This document shows, piece by piece, positions 25,186 to 33,649 of a stretch of DNA of 64,000 bases (position 1 is the stretch's first letter; every line of letters begins with the position of its first letter). Under the pieces are notes generated by a model that had not been told where the DNA came from, did not search any database, and saw nothing but the letters and a program-made list of their open reading frames with translations. The stretch covers positions 1 through 64,000 of the forward strand of contig CAWJNP010000002.1 of the NCBI GenBank assembly GCA_963844255.1. The letters run 5' to 3'. Made by a program: the position numbers and the translations under genes. This DNA is from SZAS-79 sp963844255 (GTDB lineage: Bacteria > Pseudomonadota > Gammaproteobacteria > Burkholderiales > SG8-39).

Positions 25186-26439
25186 CTATCCGCCCTGGGC
25201 CTCGTCCTCGTCGAACGGCCACAGCAGGTGGGCGTCGAGCAGCAGGCGATAGCGCGACTCAGCGGCATCCAGGCTCGCGTTGCGCGCCGCAAGCGCCGAT
25301 TCCGAGGCATAGCGCCGCGCTGCGAGGACTTCGGCTAGGCCGGATTCACCCAGCGCGTAGGCACGCGATACGAGCGAGGCGTTGCGCTCCAGTCCGCGGG
25401 CTGCGGCGCGGGCACGCTGCCAGCCTTCCCATGCGCCCAGCGCGTTGCGGTAGGCGGATTCGGTTTCGGCCGAGATGCGCCGCATGACGAGGGCTTCGTG
25501 CTGCGCGGCCGCCGCGGCCTGCGCGCTCGCCGCCGTTCCGGCTGCCGCGCGCGCTTCGCCCGGAAACGGGATCATGAGGAACACGCCGGTCACGGTTTCG
25601 GCGCCGGAGCGCTCCGACCCGTGCCGCACCCCGACGGTCGGATCGGGTGTGCGTTCGGACTGCGCGCGCGAGGCGAGCAGCACCCTGCGCTGTGCCTCAC
25701 TGCGCGCGACCGCAAGTTCGTGGTTGTGCTCCAGGACACGCGCGCGCCAGTACGCGAGGTCGTGTCCCGGTGGCGCCGGCTCGGTGAGCACCGGCTGCGC
25801 CGGCACCTGGATTCCCGGAAACATCTGTGCAAGTTCGGCGCGTGCCGCAGCCTCGCGGCCGAGCGCCTGTGCGGCCTGCGCTTCGCTCTGCGCGAGCGTC
25901 GCCTCGACAAGGTTCAGTTCCATGCGCGGTGCGTCGCCGCTTGCGACGCGTTTCTTCACCACCCCGAGCTGGTCGCGCAGGAGGCCGGCCTGTGCGCCGG
26001 CCTCGCGCTCGGCGGCGCTGGCCCGCACCACGGCAAACCAGGCGCGCAGCAGGCTGCGCGAGGTTTCGTGCAGCGCGTCGCCCAGACCCAGCCGGGCCTG
26101 CTCGACGCCCTGTGCGCCGATCCGGGCATCGAGCTGCGCCTTGCCCGGCAGGCGCAGCGGCCGCTCGAGCGCGACGTCCCATTCGGCGTAATCGCGCACC
26201 GCGTCGCGGCGCTGCGCCGCGCCGATTCGCACGCCGAATTCGTACGGCCCTGCAGCGAGCCGATCGCGGTTTGCCTGCTCCACATCCACACCGGCCCGTG
26301 CGCCGAGCACCAGCGGATGGGCATGCAGCACGCGCAGTACCTGCGCGGTCGGTGGCAGGTCCGGATGGAGGTCCTCTGCGCCGGCAGGCCACGCGCACAG
26401 CATTGCCAGGCAGAGCAGGGTACGAAAGAGCGTATTCAT
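25186..26439 (-). CDS. TolC/CzcC-type outer membrane factor of a heavy-metal RND efflux system
   Basis: A 417-residue protein with a cleavable signal peptide (TLFRTLLCLAMLCAWPAGA, about residues 3-21). Two repeats of long alpha-helices rich in Ala, Arg and Glu (EQARLGLGDALHETSRS; AYRNALGAWEGWQRARA) are typical of outer membrane factors that form a trimeric channel through the periplasm. GYxxP-type membrane-loop details are not distinct. It is the last gene of the operon that encodes the adaptor and RND pump; its ATG overlaps the stop of the DUF3240 gene (ATGA). Confidence 0.87.
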   Translation of the reverse strand: MNTLFRTLLCLAMLCAWPAGAEDLHPDLPPTAQVLRVLHAHPLVLGARAGVDVEQANRDRLAAGPYEFGVRIGAAQRRDAVRDYAEWDVALERPLRLPGKAQLDARIGAQGVEQARLGLGDALHETSRSLLRAWFAVVRASAAEREAGAQAGLLRDQLGVVKKRVASGDAPRMELNLVEATLAQSEAQAAQALGREAAARAELAQMFPGIQVPAQPVLTEPAPPGHDLAYWRARVLEHNHELAVARSEAQRRVLLASRAQSERTPDPTVGVRHGSERSGAETVTGVFLMIPFPGEARAAAGTAASAQAAAAAQHEALVMRRISAETESAYRNALGAWEGWQRARAAARGLERNASLVSRAYALGESGLAEVLAARRYASESALAARNASLDAAESRYRLLLDAHLLWPFDEDEAQGG

Positions 26440-26747
26440 GCAAACCTCCCCGAGTCGGCCACCGGTTCGATCCACCAGATCACGGCCGCGTGGGCGAGCA
26501 CCTGGCGCAGGTGTGCGACCAGGCTGTCGGCATGCGCGCGCGACATCACCGTATCCAGGCGCACCGAGCGCAGCCGGCCGCGCACCTGCTCGGCCGTGGT
26601 GTGGAACGGCAGTCCCTCCATGTGGCCGTCGACCGGCCAGCTGGTGAATCCGAGCACCCAGTCCGGGTGCTCGAGCAGTTCGTCGATGAGCTGGTCCTCC
26701 AGTGCGGCGGGAAACACCAGCGTCAGGCGGCAGAGGGGTTCGCTCAT
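26436..26747 (-). CDS. DUF3240 family protein
   Basis: A 103-residue cytosolic protein, CRLTLVFPAALEDQLIDELLEHPDWVLGFTSW to VIWWIEPVADSGRFA at the end. It has a ferredoxin-like, PII-like pattern. DUF3240 proteins are found almost only inside operons for CzcA/CusA-type pumps of beta- and gammaproteobacteria, and the position here, overlapping both the pump gene (4 bases) and the outer membrane factor gene, repeats that pattern. A regulatory or metal-sensing role is plausible but not shown. Confidence 0.82.
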   Translation of the reverse strand: MSEPLCRLTLVFPAALEDQLIDELLEHPDWVLGFTSWPVDGHMEGLPFHTTAEQVRGRLRSVRLDTVMSRAHADSLVAHLRQVLAHAAVIWWIEPVADSGRFA

Positions 26748-29700
26748 GCGCGGGCTCCTTCGGGGGCGCCGTAGCGGCGGTAGAGGATGGGAAGCACGAC
26801 CAGGGTCAGCAGGGTCGAGGTGAACAGGCCGCCGATCACCACGATGGCCAGCGGGCGCTGGATTTCCGATCCGGGGCCGCTCGCGAACAGCAGCGGCACC
26901 AGGCCGAAGGCCGCGATGCTCGCGGTCATCAGCACCGGACGCAGGCGCCGCTTCGCGCCCTCGACCACCACCTCGGAGAGGGCCATGCCCTGTGCGGCGA
27001 GCTGGTTGAAGGTGCTGACCAGCACGACCCCGTTCAATACCGCGATGCCGAGCAGGGCGATGAATCCGACCGAGGCGGGCACCGACATGTATTCGCCGGA
27101 CAACCAGAGCGCGAAGACGCCGCCGATCATCGCAAACGGAACGTTGGCGAATACCAGAACGGCCTGACGCACGTTGCCGAAGGTCGCGAACAGCAGCAGG
27201 AAGATCAGCGCCAGCGCGACCGGCACCACGATCGAGAGCCTTGCCGCGGCACGCTGCTGGTTTTCGAACTGCCCGCCCCACACGGTGCGGTAGCCCTGCG
27301 GCAGCTTCACCGCCTGTGCCACCGCCGCACGCGCTTCTTCGACAAATCCCACCAGGTCGCGGCCGCGCACGTTGGCCTGCACGACGACATAGCGCAGCGC
27401 GTTTTCGCGATCGATCTTGACCGGGCCGTCGACGCGTTCGAGCCTGGCCACCTGCGCAAGCGGCACGCTGCGCCCGCCGTCCAGCGAGAGCAGCAGCGCG
27501 CCGAACAGGGCCGGCGAGTCGCGCACGGCGTCTTCGCCCCGCAGCAGGAGCGGGGTGCGCCGTCCGCCTTCGACCACCACGCCGAGCTGGCTGCCCTCGA
27601 CCTGCGCACGCAGCGCTTCCTCGATGGCGTCGACCGTCAGGCCGAGGCGCCCGGCCGCGAGCCGGTCGATTGCCACCCGGTAATACTGCACCCCTTCGTT
27701 CTTCAGCGTGAACACGTCTTCGGCGCCGACGACCTTTTTCACCGCTTCGGCAGTCTGGGCCGCGAGGGAGTTCAGCGCCGCCAGGTCGGTACCGAAGATC
27801 TTGATCGCCACGTCGCCGCGCACGCCGACCAGCATTTCCGAAACGCGCATCTCGATCGGCTGCGAAAAGCTGTAGGCGATGCCGGGAAACGTTGCGAGCA
27901 CCTCGCGCAGCCGGTCGGCAAGCCAGGCCTTGTCGGGTTTGCGCCAGCTTTCCTTCGGGTGCAGCACGAGGAACATGTCGGTCTGGTTGAAGCCCATCGG
28001 GTCGAGGCCGATCTCGTCGGCGCCGGTGCGCGCGACGATGCCGCTGACTTCCGGCACTTGCGCAAGAATTGCCTTCTCCAGCGCGAGGTCGGTCTGCGCG
28101 CTCTGTTCGAGGCTGATCGAGGGGAGTTTTTCGAGTTGCATGATGATGTCGCCCTCGTCCATCGTCGGCATGAAGGTCTTGCCGATCAGGGTGTAGACGA
28201 AGGCGGTGGCGGCAAGCGAAATCAGCGCAACGGCCACGACCGTCCCGGGCCGCGCCAGCGAGCGCTCGAGCAAAGGCACATACAGCCTGAGCGTCACGCG
28301 CGCGAGCCAGGGCTCGCCGTGCGTGCCGGGCTTGAGCAACCACGAGGCGAGCACCGGGATCACCGTGAGGGAAAGCAGCAGCGAGGCGCCGAGCGCGAAC
28401 ATGATCGCGAGCGCCACCGGCAGGAACAGCTTGCCCTCGAGCCCCTGAAGCGTGATCAGCGGCAGGAACACGATGATGATGATCGCGATCCCCGAGGCGA
28501 CCGGAACGATCACCTCGCGCACCGCGCGGTAGATCACGTGCAGCACCGGCAGCCGCCCGCTTGCCCGGCCGAGTTGCGAGACGATGTTCTCCACCACCAC
28601 CACCGCGGCATCGACCAGCATGCCGATGGCGATCGCGAGTCCGCCCAGGCTCATGAGGTTTGCCGACATGCCGGCCATGCCCATCAGGATGAATGTTGCC
28701 AGTGCCGACAGGGGCAGGGTCGCTGCGACCACGGCGGAGGCGCGCCAGTCGCCGAGGAACAGCATCAGCAGGATCAGGACCAGCACGATCGCTTCGGCCA
28801 ACGCGCGCGATACGGTCCCGATGGCGCGGTCGACGAGACCGCCGCGGTTGTAGAACACGCGCGTTGTCACGCCGGCGGGCAGCGATTTCTGGACCTCGGC
28901 CAGCTTCGCGCGCACGCCTTCGACAACCGCCTGCGCGTTCGCGCCGCGCAATCCCAGCACCAGGCCCTGCACCGCCTCCTCTCGCCCGTCGGCCGTGACC
29001 GTGCCATAGCGTGTCAGCGCGCCGATGCGCACCGTCGCGACGTCACCCACGCGCACCGGCTGGGCGCCCGTTTGTGCACCCGCCTGGGCGCCGACGGCCA
29101 CCACGATCGCGCGCACGTCCTCCAGCGTCCGGACTGCGCCCTCGGCACGCACCAGCAGGGTCTCCTCGCCTTCACGCAGTCGCCCGGCGCCGTCGTTGCG
29201 GTTGTTCGCGGCGAGCGCAGTCCTGAGTTCGCCGATGCCCATGCCGCGCGCAGCCAGGGCCAGGCGATCGGGCACGATTTCGTAGCTGCGCACCATGCCG
29301 CCGAGCACGTTCACGTCGGCCACGCCCGGAACCGTGCGCAGTGCGGGGCGGATCACCCAGTCGAGCAGGCTGCGCCGCTCGCTGAGCGACAGGTCTGCGC
29401 CCTCGACCACGAACATGAACATCTCGCCCAGCGGGGTGGTGATCGGCGCGAGTCCGCCCGAGATACCCGGTGGCAGGCCGCCCGCGGCGTTGTTGAATCG
29501 CTCGGCGACCTGCTGGCGCGCCCAGTAGATATCCGTGCCGTCCTCGAAATCGATGGTCACGTCGGCGATCGCATACTTGGACATCGAGCGCAGCATGCGC
29601 TGGCGCGGAATGCCGAGCACTTCCTGCTCGATCGGTGTGGTGATGCGCGCCTCGACCTCCTCCGGTGTCATCCCCGGAGCCTTGATGATGATTTTGACCT

Positions 29701-29839
29701 GGGTCGACGAGACATCCGGAAAGGCGTCGATCGGCAGTCCCTTCCAGGCGACAATGCCGCCGCCGATCAGCATGGCCCCGGCGACCAGTGTCAGCAGGCG
29801 CTGTGTGAGCGCGAATTCGATGAGCTTGCTGAGCATCAC
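26744..29839 (-). CDS. Heavy-metal efflux RND pump (CusA/CzcA family)
   Basis: A 1031-residue inner membrane protein with twelve expected spans and two large periplasmic loops. The start KLIEFALTQRLLTLVAGAML and repeated RND motifs (GIPRQRMLRSMSKYAIADVT; FMPTMDEGDIIMQLEKLPS) match the HME-RND branch. The fourth span reads AIAIGMLVDAAVVVVEN: the first Asp of the CzcA pattern DFG-x3-DGA-x3-VEN is replaced by Ala-Ile-Gly, as in CusA (AIG-x3-DAA-x3-IEN). That favours monovalent Cu or Ag, or an unassigned HME subclass, over Zn/Co/Cd, but does not prove it. It exports metal from the periplasm or cytosol using the proton gradient, with the adaptor upstream and the outer membrane factor downstream. 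Confidence 0.9.
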   Translation of the reverse strand: MMLSKLIEFALTQRLLTLVAGAMLIGGGIVAWKGLPIDAFPDVSSTQVKIIIKAPGMTPEEVEARITTPIEQEVLGIPRQRMLRSMSKYAIADVTIDFEDGTDIYWARQQVAERFNNAAGGLPPGISGGLAPITTPLGEMFMFVVEGADLSLSERRSLLDWVIRPALRTVPGVADVNVLGGMVRSYEIVPDRLALAARGMGIGELRTALAANNRNDGAGRLREGEETLLVRAEGAVRTLEDVRAIVVAVGAQAGAQTGAQPVRVGDVATVRIGALTRYGTVTADGREEAVQGLVLGLRGANAQAVVEGVRAKLAEVQKSLPAGVTTRVFYNRGGLVDRAIGTVSRALAEAIVLVLILLMLFLGDWRASAVVAATLPLSALATFILMGMAGMSANLMSLGGLAIAIGMLVDAAVVVVENIVSQLGRASGRLPVLHVIYRAVREVIVPVASGIAIIIIVFLPLITLQGLEGKLFLPVALAIMFALGASLLLSLTVIPVLASWLLKPGTHGEPWLARVTLRLYVPLLERSLARPGTVVAVALISLAATAFVYTLIGKTFMPTMDEGDIIMQLEKLPSISLEQSAQTDLALEKAILAQVPEVSGIVARTGADEIGLDPMGFNQTDMFLVLHPKESWRKPDKAWLADRLREVLATFPGIAYSFSQPIEMRVSEMLVGVRGDVAIKIFGTDLAALNSLAAQTAEAVKKVVGAEDVFTLKNEGVQYYRVAIDRLAAGRLGLTVDAIEEALRAQVEGSQLGVVVEGGRRTPLLLRGEDAVRDSPALFGALLLSLDGGRSVPLAQVARLERVDGPVKIDRENALRYVVVQANVRGRDLVGFVEEARAAVAQAVKLPQGYRTVWGGQFENQQRAAARLSIVVPVALALIFLLLFATFGNVRQAVLVFANVPFAMIGGVFALWLSGEYMSVPASVGFIALLGIAVLNGVVLVSTFNQLAAQGMALSEVVVEGAKRRLRPVLMTASIAAFGLVPLLFASGPGSEIQRPLAIVVIGGLFTSTLLTLVVLPILYRRYGAPEGARA

Positions 29840-30945
29840 TCGGCCCCGATGCCCATCAGCGCCGCCTTCAGCGCCGCGATCCCGCGCACTGCGATCTGCT
29901 CGTCGCCCGCGAGCGCCCCACTGACCAGCGTTTCCTCGGCGCCTTCCGCCGACACGGATACCGGCTGGGCGCGAAAGCCCGCCGAGGTGCGCACGAACAC
30001 GTGCGCCTGACGGCCGGTGCGCGACAGCGCCGCGGTCGGCACGGCGAACAGCCGGATGTTGGAGGACACTGCAATGCTCGCCTCGATGAGCTGGCCGGGC
30101 TGCAGCCGGCCCGGGCGATCGCCAACTTCGGCGCGCACGAGCACGGTCTGGCTGCCGGGAGAGACGACTCTTCCAACGGCAATCACCTTGCCCTGCGCCG
30201 GTGTCTCCATGCCGGACGACCGTGCGATCACGGCGGCGCCCGGTGCAATCGCAGCCGCCTGCGCGGCCGGGACCTGGATCTCGAGCCAGAGCGGGTCAAG
30301 GCGCGCAACCTTGAACAGCGGCGCGGACGCCTCGACCCGCTGTCCCGGTTGCACGAGTTGTTCGAGCACGAGGCCGTCAATCGGGGACCGGATCTCCAGG
30401 CTGCTGCCCGCGCCGTTCTTGTTCGTCTCGGCGTTCGCTCCGGCCAGTTGCAGCGCCTGCCTGGTTCCGGCGAGCTGCGCCTGCGCTTCGGCATCCTGGC
30501 TGCGCGTGGCGAGGGCTCGGCTTTCGGCGATGATGCCCTCGGCGAGGAGCGTCTCGTCGCGTGCCTGATTGCGTCGCGCCAGTTCGGCCTGGGCGCGCGC
30601 CTGCGCATGGGCGCGCTGCAACTCTGCCAGCTGCGGGCTCTGCAGCTGCGCCATGGCCTGGCCGCGCCGCACGCCTTGTTGCGTGCCGACTTCGATGCGC
30701 GCAACAAACCCGGCCAGCGGCGCACTCACGATATGAAGCTGCGACGCCGGGATGACGACCTGCGCTGGCAGCCCCGCGAGCGTGCCGCCGCTGCGCGGCA
30801 CCAGGGGCGCAAGGGTGATGCCCATGTCCTTGACCTGCGCAGCAGTGAGCTTCAGCTCGGCCGGTGCCGGTCCGGCTGCAGGGGCCGGTTGCACAAATGA
30901 AAAGGTCGCGGCAAATGCCGCCAACAGCAGGGAAACGCTCCGCAT
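29836..30945 (-). CDS. Periplasmic adaptor (membrane fusion) protein of the metal RND pump
   Basis: A 369-residue protein with a signal peptide (SVSLLLAAFAATFSFVQPAPA). The order is the usual one for CusB/CzcB adaptors: lipoyl half-motifs (HIVSAPLAGFVARIEVGTQQ and SPIDGLVLEQLVQPGQRVE), an alpha-hairpin rich in Gln and Ala between them (LAELQRAHAQARAQAEL), a beta-barrel, and a membrane-proximal domain (VPTAALSRTGRQAHVFV). It links the pump to the outer membrane channel and may pass metal to the pump. No Met-rich N-terminal metal site like that of CusB is evident. The TGA overlaps the pump's ATG. Confidence 0.88.
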   Translation of the reverse strand: MRSVSLLLAAFAATFSFVQPAPAAGPAPAELKLTAAQVKDMGITLAPLVPRSGGTLAGLPAQVVIPASQLHIVSAPLAGFVARIEVGTQQGVRRGQAMAQLQSPQLAELQRAHAQARAQAELARRNQARDETLLAEGIIAESRALATRSQDAEAQAQLAGTRQALQLAGANAETNKNGAGSSLEIRSPIDGLVLEQLVQPGQRVEASAPLFKVARLDPLWLEIQVPAAQAAAIAPGAAVIARSSGMETPAQGKVIAVGRVVSPGSQTVLVRAEVGDRPGRLQPGQLIEASIAVSSNIRLFAVPTAALSRTGRQAHVFVRTSAGFRAQPVSVSAEGAEETLVSGALAGDEQIAVRGIAALKAALMGIGAE

Positions 30946-31006
30946 GGCTACTCCGATAACGAGATGAACAGCAGCGTTGCGTCCCGGGGGAACGCAACGG
31001 TCCGGA

Positions 31007-31396
31007 CTAGGACAGGCGGACCGGTGGCGGAGCCCGCGGTGCGGGCAGCAGGTGAGGCACCGGGCGCGACACACCGGGGATCGGCGCGTGCAGAGCGGTC
31101 GAAACAGGTTTCCGGGCGGCGGGACGCGCGTCCTGCATGGCGGCGAAGGCGACGGGCAGCTGCAGGCGCTCGTCGTCGCGTCGCGGGGTGGGTACACCAA
31201 TGCCCGGGGACTCGTCTTCCTTGAGGTCGTTGAGCGTCGCCGCGGTGTCTGCATCGCGCAGCACCTGGCGGATCCCGTCCACATGGATCCCGGTGATGGC
31301 GCCGTGACCGTCGGGGTGGGCGTGCACCAGCGGCGCCAGGCCCTGCAGTACGAACAGGACCGCGACCAGCAGTTTCAGGGAGAGTTGCGCAAGCAT
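31007..31396 (-). CDS. Small exported CzcI-like protein at the head of the metal efflux operon
   Basis: A 129-residue protein with a signal peptide (LSLKLLVAVLFVLQGLAPLVHA) and a His-containing start of the mature chain (HAHPDGHGAITGIHVDG). The C-terminal part is rich in Pro and Arg and looks unstructured. Small periplasmic proteins of this kind (CzcI and relatives) open czc-type operons in Cupriavidus and allies; family assignment here is by position and layout, not by clear similarity. The ATG at 31396 has no ribosome site and lies only six bases after a TATAAT box, so it is probably translated from a leaderless mRNA. The adaptor gene starts 61 bases downstream of its stop. Confidence 0.55.
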   Translation of the reverse strand: MLAQLSLKLLVAVLFVLQGLAPLVHAHPDGHGAITGIHVDGIRQVLRDADTAATLNDLKEDESPGIGVPTPRRDDERLQLPVAFAAMQDARPAARKPVSTALHAPIPGVSRPVPHLLPAPRAPPPVRLS

Positions 31397-31402
31397 CCCG
31401 CC

Positions 31403-31442
31403 ATTATAGTCGGCAGGGATTCCGGGCCTTGACGCAGATCAA
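31403..31442 (-). promoter_or_regulatory. FNR/CRP-type box with a -10 element in front of the metal efflux operon
   Basis: On the minus strand TTGAT-CTGC-GTCAA (31442-31429) matches the FNR/Anr/Dnr dyad TTGAT-N4-ATCAA at nine of ten positions. A perfect TATAAT lies at 31408-31403. There is no -35 hexamer, as usual for an activator-dependent promoter. The dyad centre is about 40 bases from the predicted start of transcription, which coincides with the ATG at 31396. Confidence 0.6.
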
Positions 31443-31463
31443 CGGGCCCGGCGCCGCGCGGAT

Positions 31464-32210
31464 TCAATCTTCGTCGATCAGCACAGAGAACCTGAATGGC
31501 GAGTCGGGCGGCCCGGCAACGATTTCGTTGCCGCCGGGCCGCAACTGCACGGACCCGATGATCCGGTTTCCGCCGATCTGCTGGCCGTTGACGATGGTGC
31601 CGTGGTAGCTGCCGCGATCGTAGAGCACCACGGCACTGCCTTCGATCTCGATGGAGAAATGCTCGCGCGAAACGTTGTACGGATCGGTGTCGGGCAGGCC
31701 GAGGTCGTTGGTGGACAGGCGCGAGCGGCCTTCGGCGGGTTCGCGACCGACGCGGAACGGAAAACGCCGCACGTGCATGCCTTCGAGCGAAACCGCCATC
31801 GCCGCAGTCTTCGTGAGCGGCATGATCTTGATGACGTGGGATCTGGGCGGCGCCGGCGCCAGCGAGTCGTCGGCGGAGGCCGGTTTGTTCATGACCCGCA
31901 GGCGCTCGAAGAATGCGCCGAGGTAGCGCAGGCCCTCGCCGGGATCCCGGAACATCAGCTTGACGAATTGCTCGCGCGAGACGATCGAGAGCGTCGCCTC
32001 TCCGACGGCGCGCGCGGTGAATGCCCGCGGACGCTCGTCCACCAGCGCCATCTCACCGACCAGGTCGCCCTTGCACAGCACGGCAATCCGCCGCGTTTTC
32101 TCGTCGGCGCTCTCGAGCAGTTCGACCTCGCCGGATTCGATCAGGTAGATGCATTCGCTCGGTTCGCCCTGGCGAAAGATCACATCTCCCGGTTTGTACG
32201 AATTCATCAT
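31464..32210 (-). CDS. Cyclic-nucleotide-binding domain fused to an FHA domain
   Basis: A 248-residue protein. Residues about 1-110 are a cNMP-binding beta-roll (GDVIFRQGEPSECIYLIESG, GDLVGEMALVDERPRAFTAR, with the phosphate-binding cassette G-E-M-A-L). Residues about 140-245 are a forkhead-associated domain (RFPFRVGREP, VSREHFSIEIEG, DRGSYHGTIVNG) that binds phosphothreonine. No helix-turn-helix follows, so it is not a transcription factor; it is more likely a signalling scaffold. Two ATGs are adjacent (32210 and 32207). It lies on the same strand as the FG-GAP gene that ends 67 bases upstream of it. Confidence 0.85.
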   Translation of the reverse strand: MMNSYKPGDVIFRQGEPSECIYLIESGEVELLESADEKTRRIAVLCKGDLVGEMALVDERPRAFTARAVGEATLSIVSREQFVKLMFRDPGEGLRYLGAFFERLRVMNKPASADDSLAPAPPRSHVIKIMPLTKTAAMAVSLEGMHVRRFPFRVGREPAEGRSRLSTNDLGLPDTDPYNVSREHFSIEIEGSAVVLYDRGSYHGTIVNGQQIGGNRIIGSVQLRPGGNEIVAGPPDSPFRFSVLIDED

Positions 32211-32277
32211 GGTGGAACCCTTGCCGCGAGCAGAGTGGCCAGACTGCACATAGTGTACTGCGGGCGGGGCCTGCGGG

Positions 32278-33198
32278 TCAGCGCCAGTGGATGTAGGCGC
32301 GACGGCCGTCTTCGAGCGGAACGATCATCCCGTGGGGCGGGCGCAGCTCGAAGTCGCCGGCGGCGGGGGAGGGCAGGTTGATGCGCGACTGCTCGATCGG
32401 GGGGCCCGCCTCGTGCAGCCCGAACGCGCGCAGCGCGCGGCGATCCTGCGAGGGCAGCACCACTTCCACGATGCCGTCGCCGTCGATGTCGATCAGCGCC
32501 GACAGGCCAAGCTCGCGCGAACCGATGGCGTGGTTGCTCACCCCGCTGATGCGGCCCGTTTCGACGAATTTCCCATCCTCTAACCGGTAGACCACCAGGG
32601 TGCCCCCGATGTGCGGGGTCTGCACCACGAGCACTTCCAGCTTGCCATCGTTGTTCACGTCGGCCACGCCGACCGGATTCAGCCACCGGTGCCAGATGCC
32701 GATCGGTGCGGTTTCAGCGATGGGCACGAGTCTGCCGTCGCGGACACCCAGGGCCATCAGCGCCGATCCCGAGGCCTGGTGGCTGTGCACGACCAGGACC
32801 TCGTCGCGGCCGTCGCCATCGATGTCATGTACGCGCGGACGCAGGTCCTCGAAGACGGAGTCGTCCGGCAGGCTGTAGGTCAGTACGCGTCCATCGCGGG
32901 TGAATACGCGCAGCCCACCGGCCTCGATATCGTCGCCGAGCACGCCGTGCGCATAGCGGGTGGTCGGCTCGACGAACCAGGCCGAGACGATGTCGTGCCT
33001 GCCGCGGCCGATGTGCGTATCGGGCAGGGTGTCGTAGGGCAGGACGCTGCCGGACCCGGCCATTTCGCCGGCCGCCAGGATGGACATGCGCAACTGGGCC
33101 TGCGCCGGCAGGGCGGCCATGAAGCAGGCGGCGAACAGGACTGCCGCGCGGAACTGCGGCGCGGGAAATTTGAACGACGCTGCCTTCGGCGGGATCAA
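32278..33198 (-). CDS. Exported FG-GAP/VCBS repeat protein
   Basis: A 306-residue protein with a signal peptide (FRAAVLFAACFMAALPAQA, about residues 17-35). Three calcium-type repeats stand out: HDIDGDGRDEVLVV, VADVNNDGKLEVLVV and IDIDGDGIVEVVLP, each followed by a beta blade, as in integrin-like beta-propellers. It is probably periplasmic or surface-attached. Function is unknown; such proteins can bind polysaccharide or stabilise envelopes. It lies 13 bases downstream of the small hypothetical gene at 33212-33484 and probably shares its transcript. Confidence 0.75.
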   Translation of the reverse strand: MIPPKAASFKFPAPQFRAAVLFAACFMAALPAQAQLRMSILAAGEMAGSGSVLPYDTLPDTHIGRGRHDIVSAWFVEPTTRYAHGVLGDDIEAGGLRVFTRDGRVLTYSLPDDSVFEDLRPRVHDIDGDGRDEVLVVHSHQASGSALMALGVRDGRLVPIAETAPIGIWHRWLNPVGVADVNNDGKLEVLVVQTPHIGGTLVVYRLEDGKFVETGRISGVSNHAIGSRELGLSALIDIDGDGIVEVVLPSQDRRALRAFGLHEAGPPIEQSRINLPSPAAGDFELRPPHGMIVPLEDGRRAYIHWR

Positions 33199-33211
33199 TC
33201 TCTCGCCGGTC

Positions 33212-33484
33212 CTAGAGGCCGAGCATCTTTCCTATCGCCGCGACATATCTGCCCGCAACGATGGCGTCGACTTTTGCGGTCTCGGTACCCTCGTCGATGG
33301 CGGCATGGATGCTGTGCAGCGCGTCCCGTACCCATCCGTGGCCCGGGTCCGGGGTCTCCAGAACCGCCTTGAGCGCGGTGACCTCGTCCTTCAGGGTCTG
33401 GAATGCCGCCGATCCGTTCTGCACCTTCGACAGATCCTCTTCGAGGGCGTGCACGAGCTTTTTCGCTGCATCGATATCTATCAT
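33212..33484 (-). CDS. Hypothetical protein, 90 residues
   Basis: Not recognised. The protein begins MIDIDAAKKLVHALEEDLSK and is mostly helical and acidic, with a middle segment VLETPDPGHGWVRDALHSIH and the end AGRYVAAIGKMLGL. It has no signal peptide, membrane span, Cys or metal motif. The ATG at 33484 follows AGGAACC; the longer open frame upstream lacks any start with a ribosome site and crosses the FNR-type box. It is divergent from the hibernation factor gene over a 165-base gap containing that box, so both may be controlled together. Confidence 0.6.
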   Translation of the reverse strand: MIDIDAAKKLVHALEEDLSKVQNGSAAFQTLKDEVTALKAVLETPDPGHGWVRDALHSIHAAIDEGTETAKVDAIVAGRYVAAIGKMLGL

Positions 33485-33583
33485 GGTGATCGCTGGTTCC
33501 TGGTTGAAAATGCCGCGGCTCTCCGCGCCTGCAGAGCGGATCTCAGGGCAAGTGGATGTTGCGCGAGCGGGCGTCCCCTCGTC

Positions 33584-33597
33584 TTGATCAGGATCAA
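33584..33597 (+). promoter_or_regulatory. Perfect FNR/Anr-type box upstream of the hibernation factor gene
   Basis: TTGAT-CAGG-ATCAA at 33584-33597 is an exact match to the FNR/Anr consensus TTGAT-N4-ATCAA. A class II promoter with the box at -41.5 would start near 33632, 18 bases before the ATG at 33650, and TAAGTT at 33619-33624 is in place for a weak -10. This predicts induction at low oxygen. Confidence 0.75.
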
Positions 33598-33649
33598 CCT
33601 GCACTCGTGTCCGCCTGCTAAGTTGTACTCAGTTTAACGAGGAATCATC

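Noticed and set aside
22707..25310. An 867-codon minus-strand frame opposite the PilB/GspE-type ATPase
   Set aside because: It is antisense with biased composition and no motifs, whereas the plus strand carries Walker A, Walker B and zinc motifs.
26702..30010. An open plus-strand frame of about 1100 codons opposite the metal RND pump
   Set aside because: It is the exact antisense of the pump and its neighbours; its His-, Gln- and Arg-rich translation has no domain, and the minus-strand proteins are full family members.
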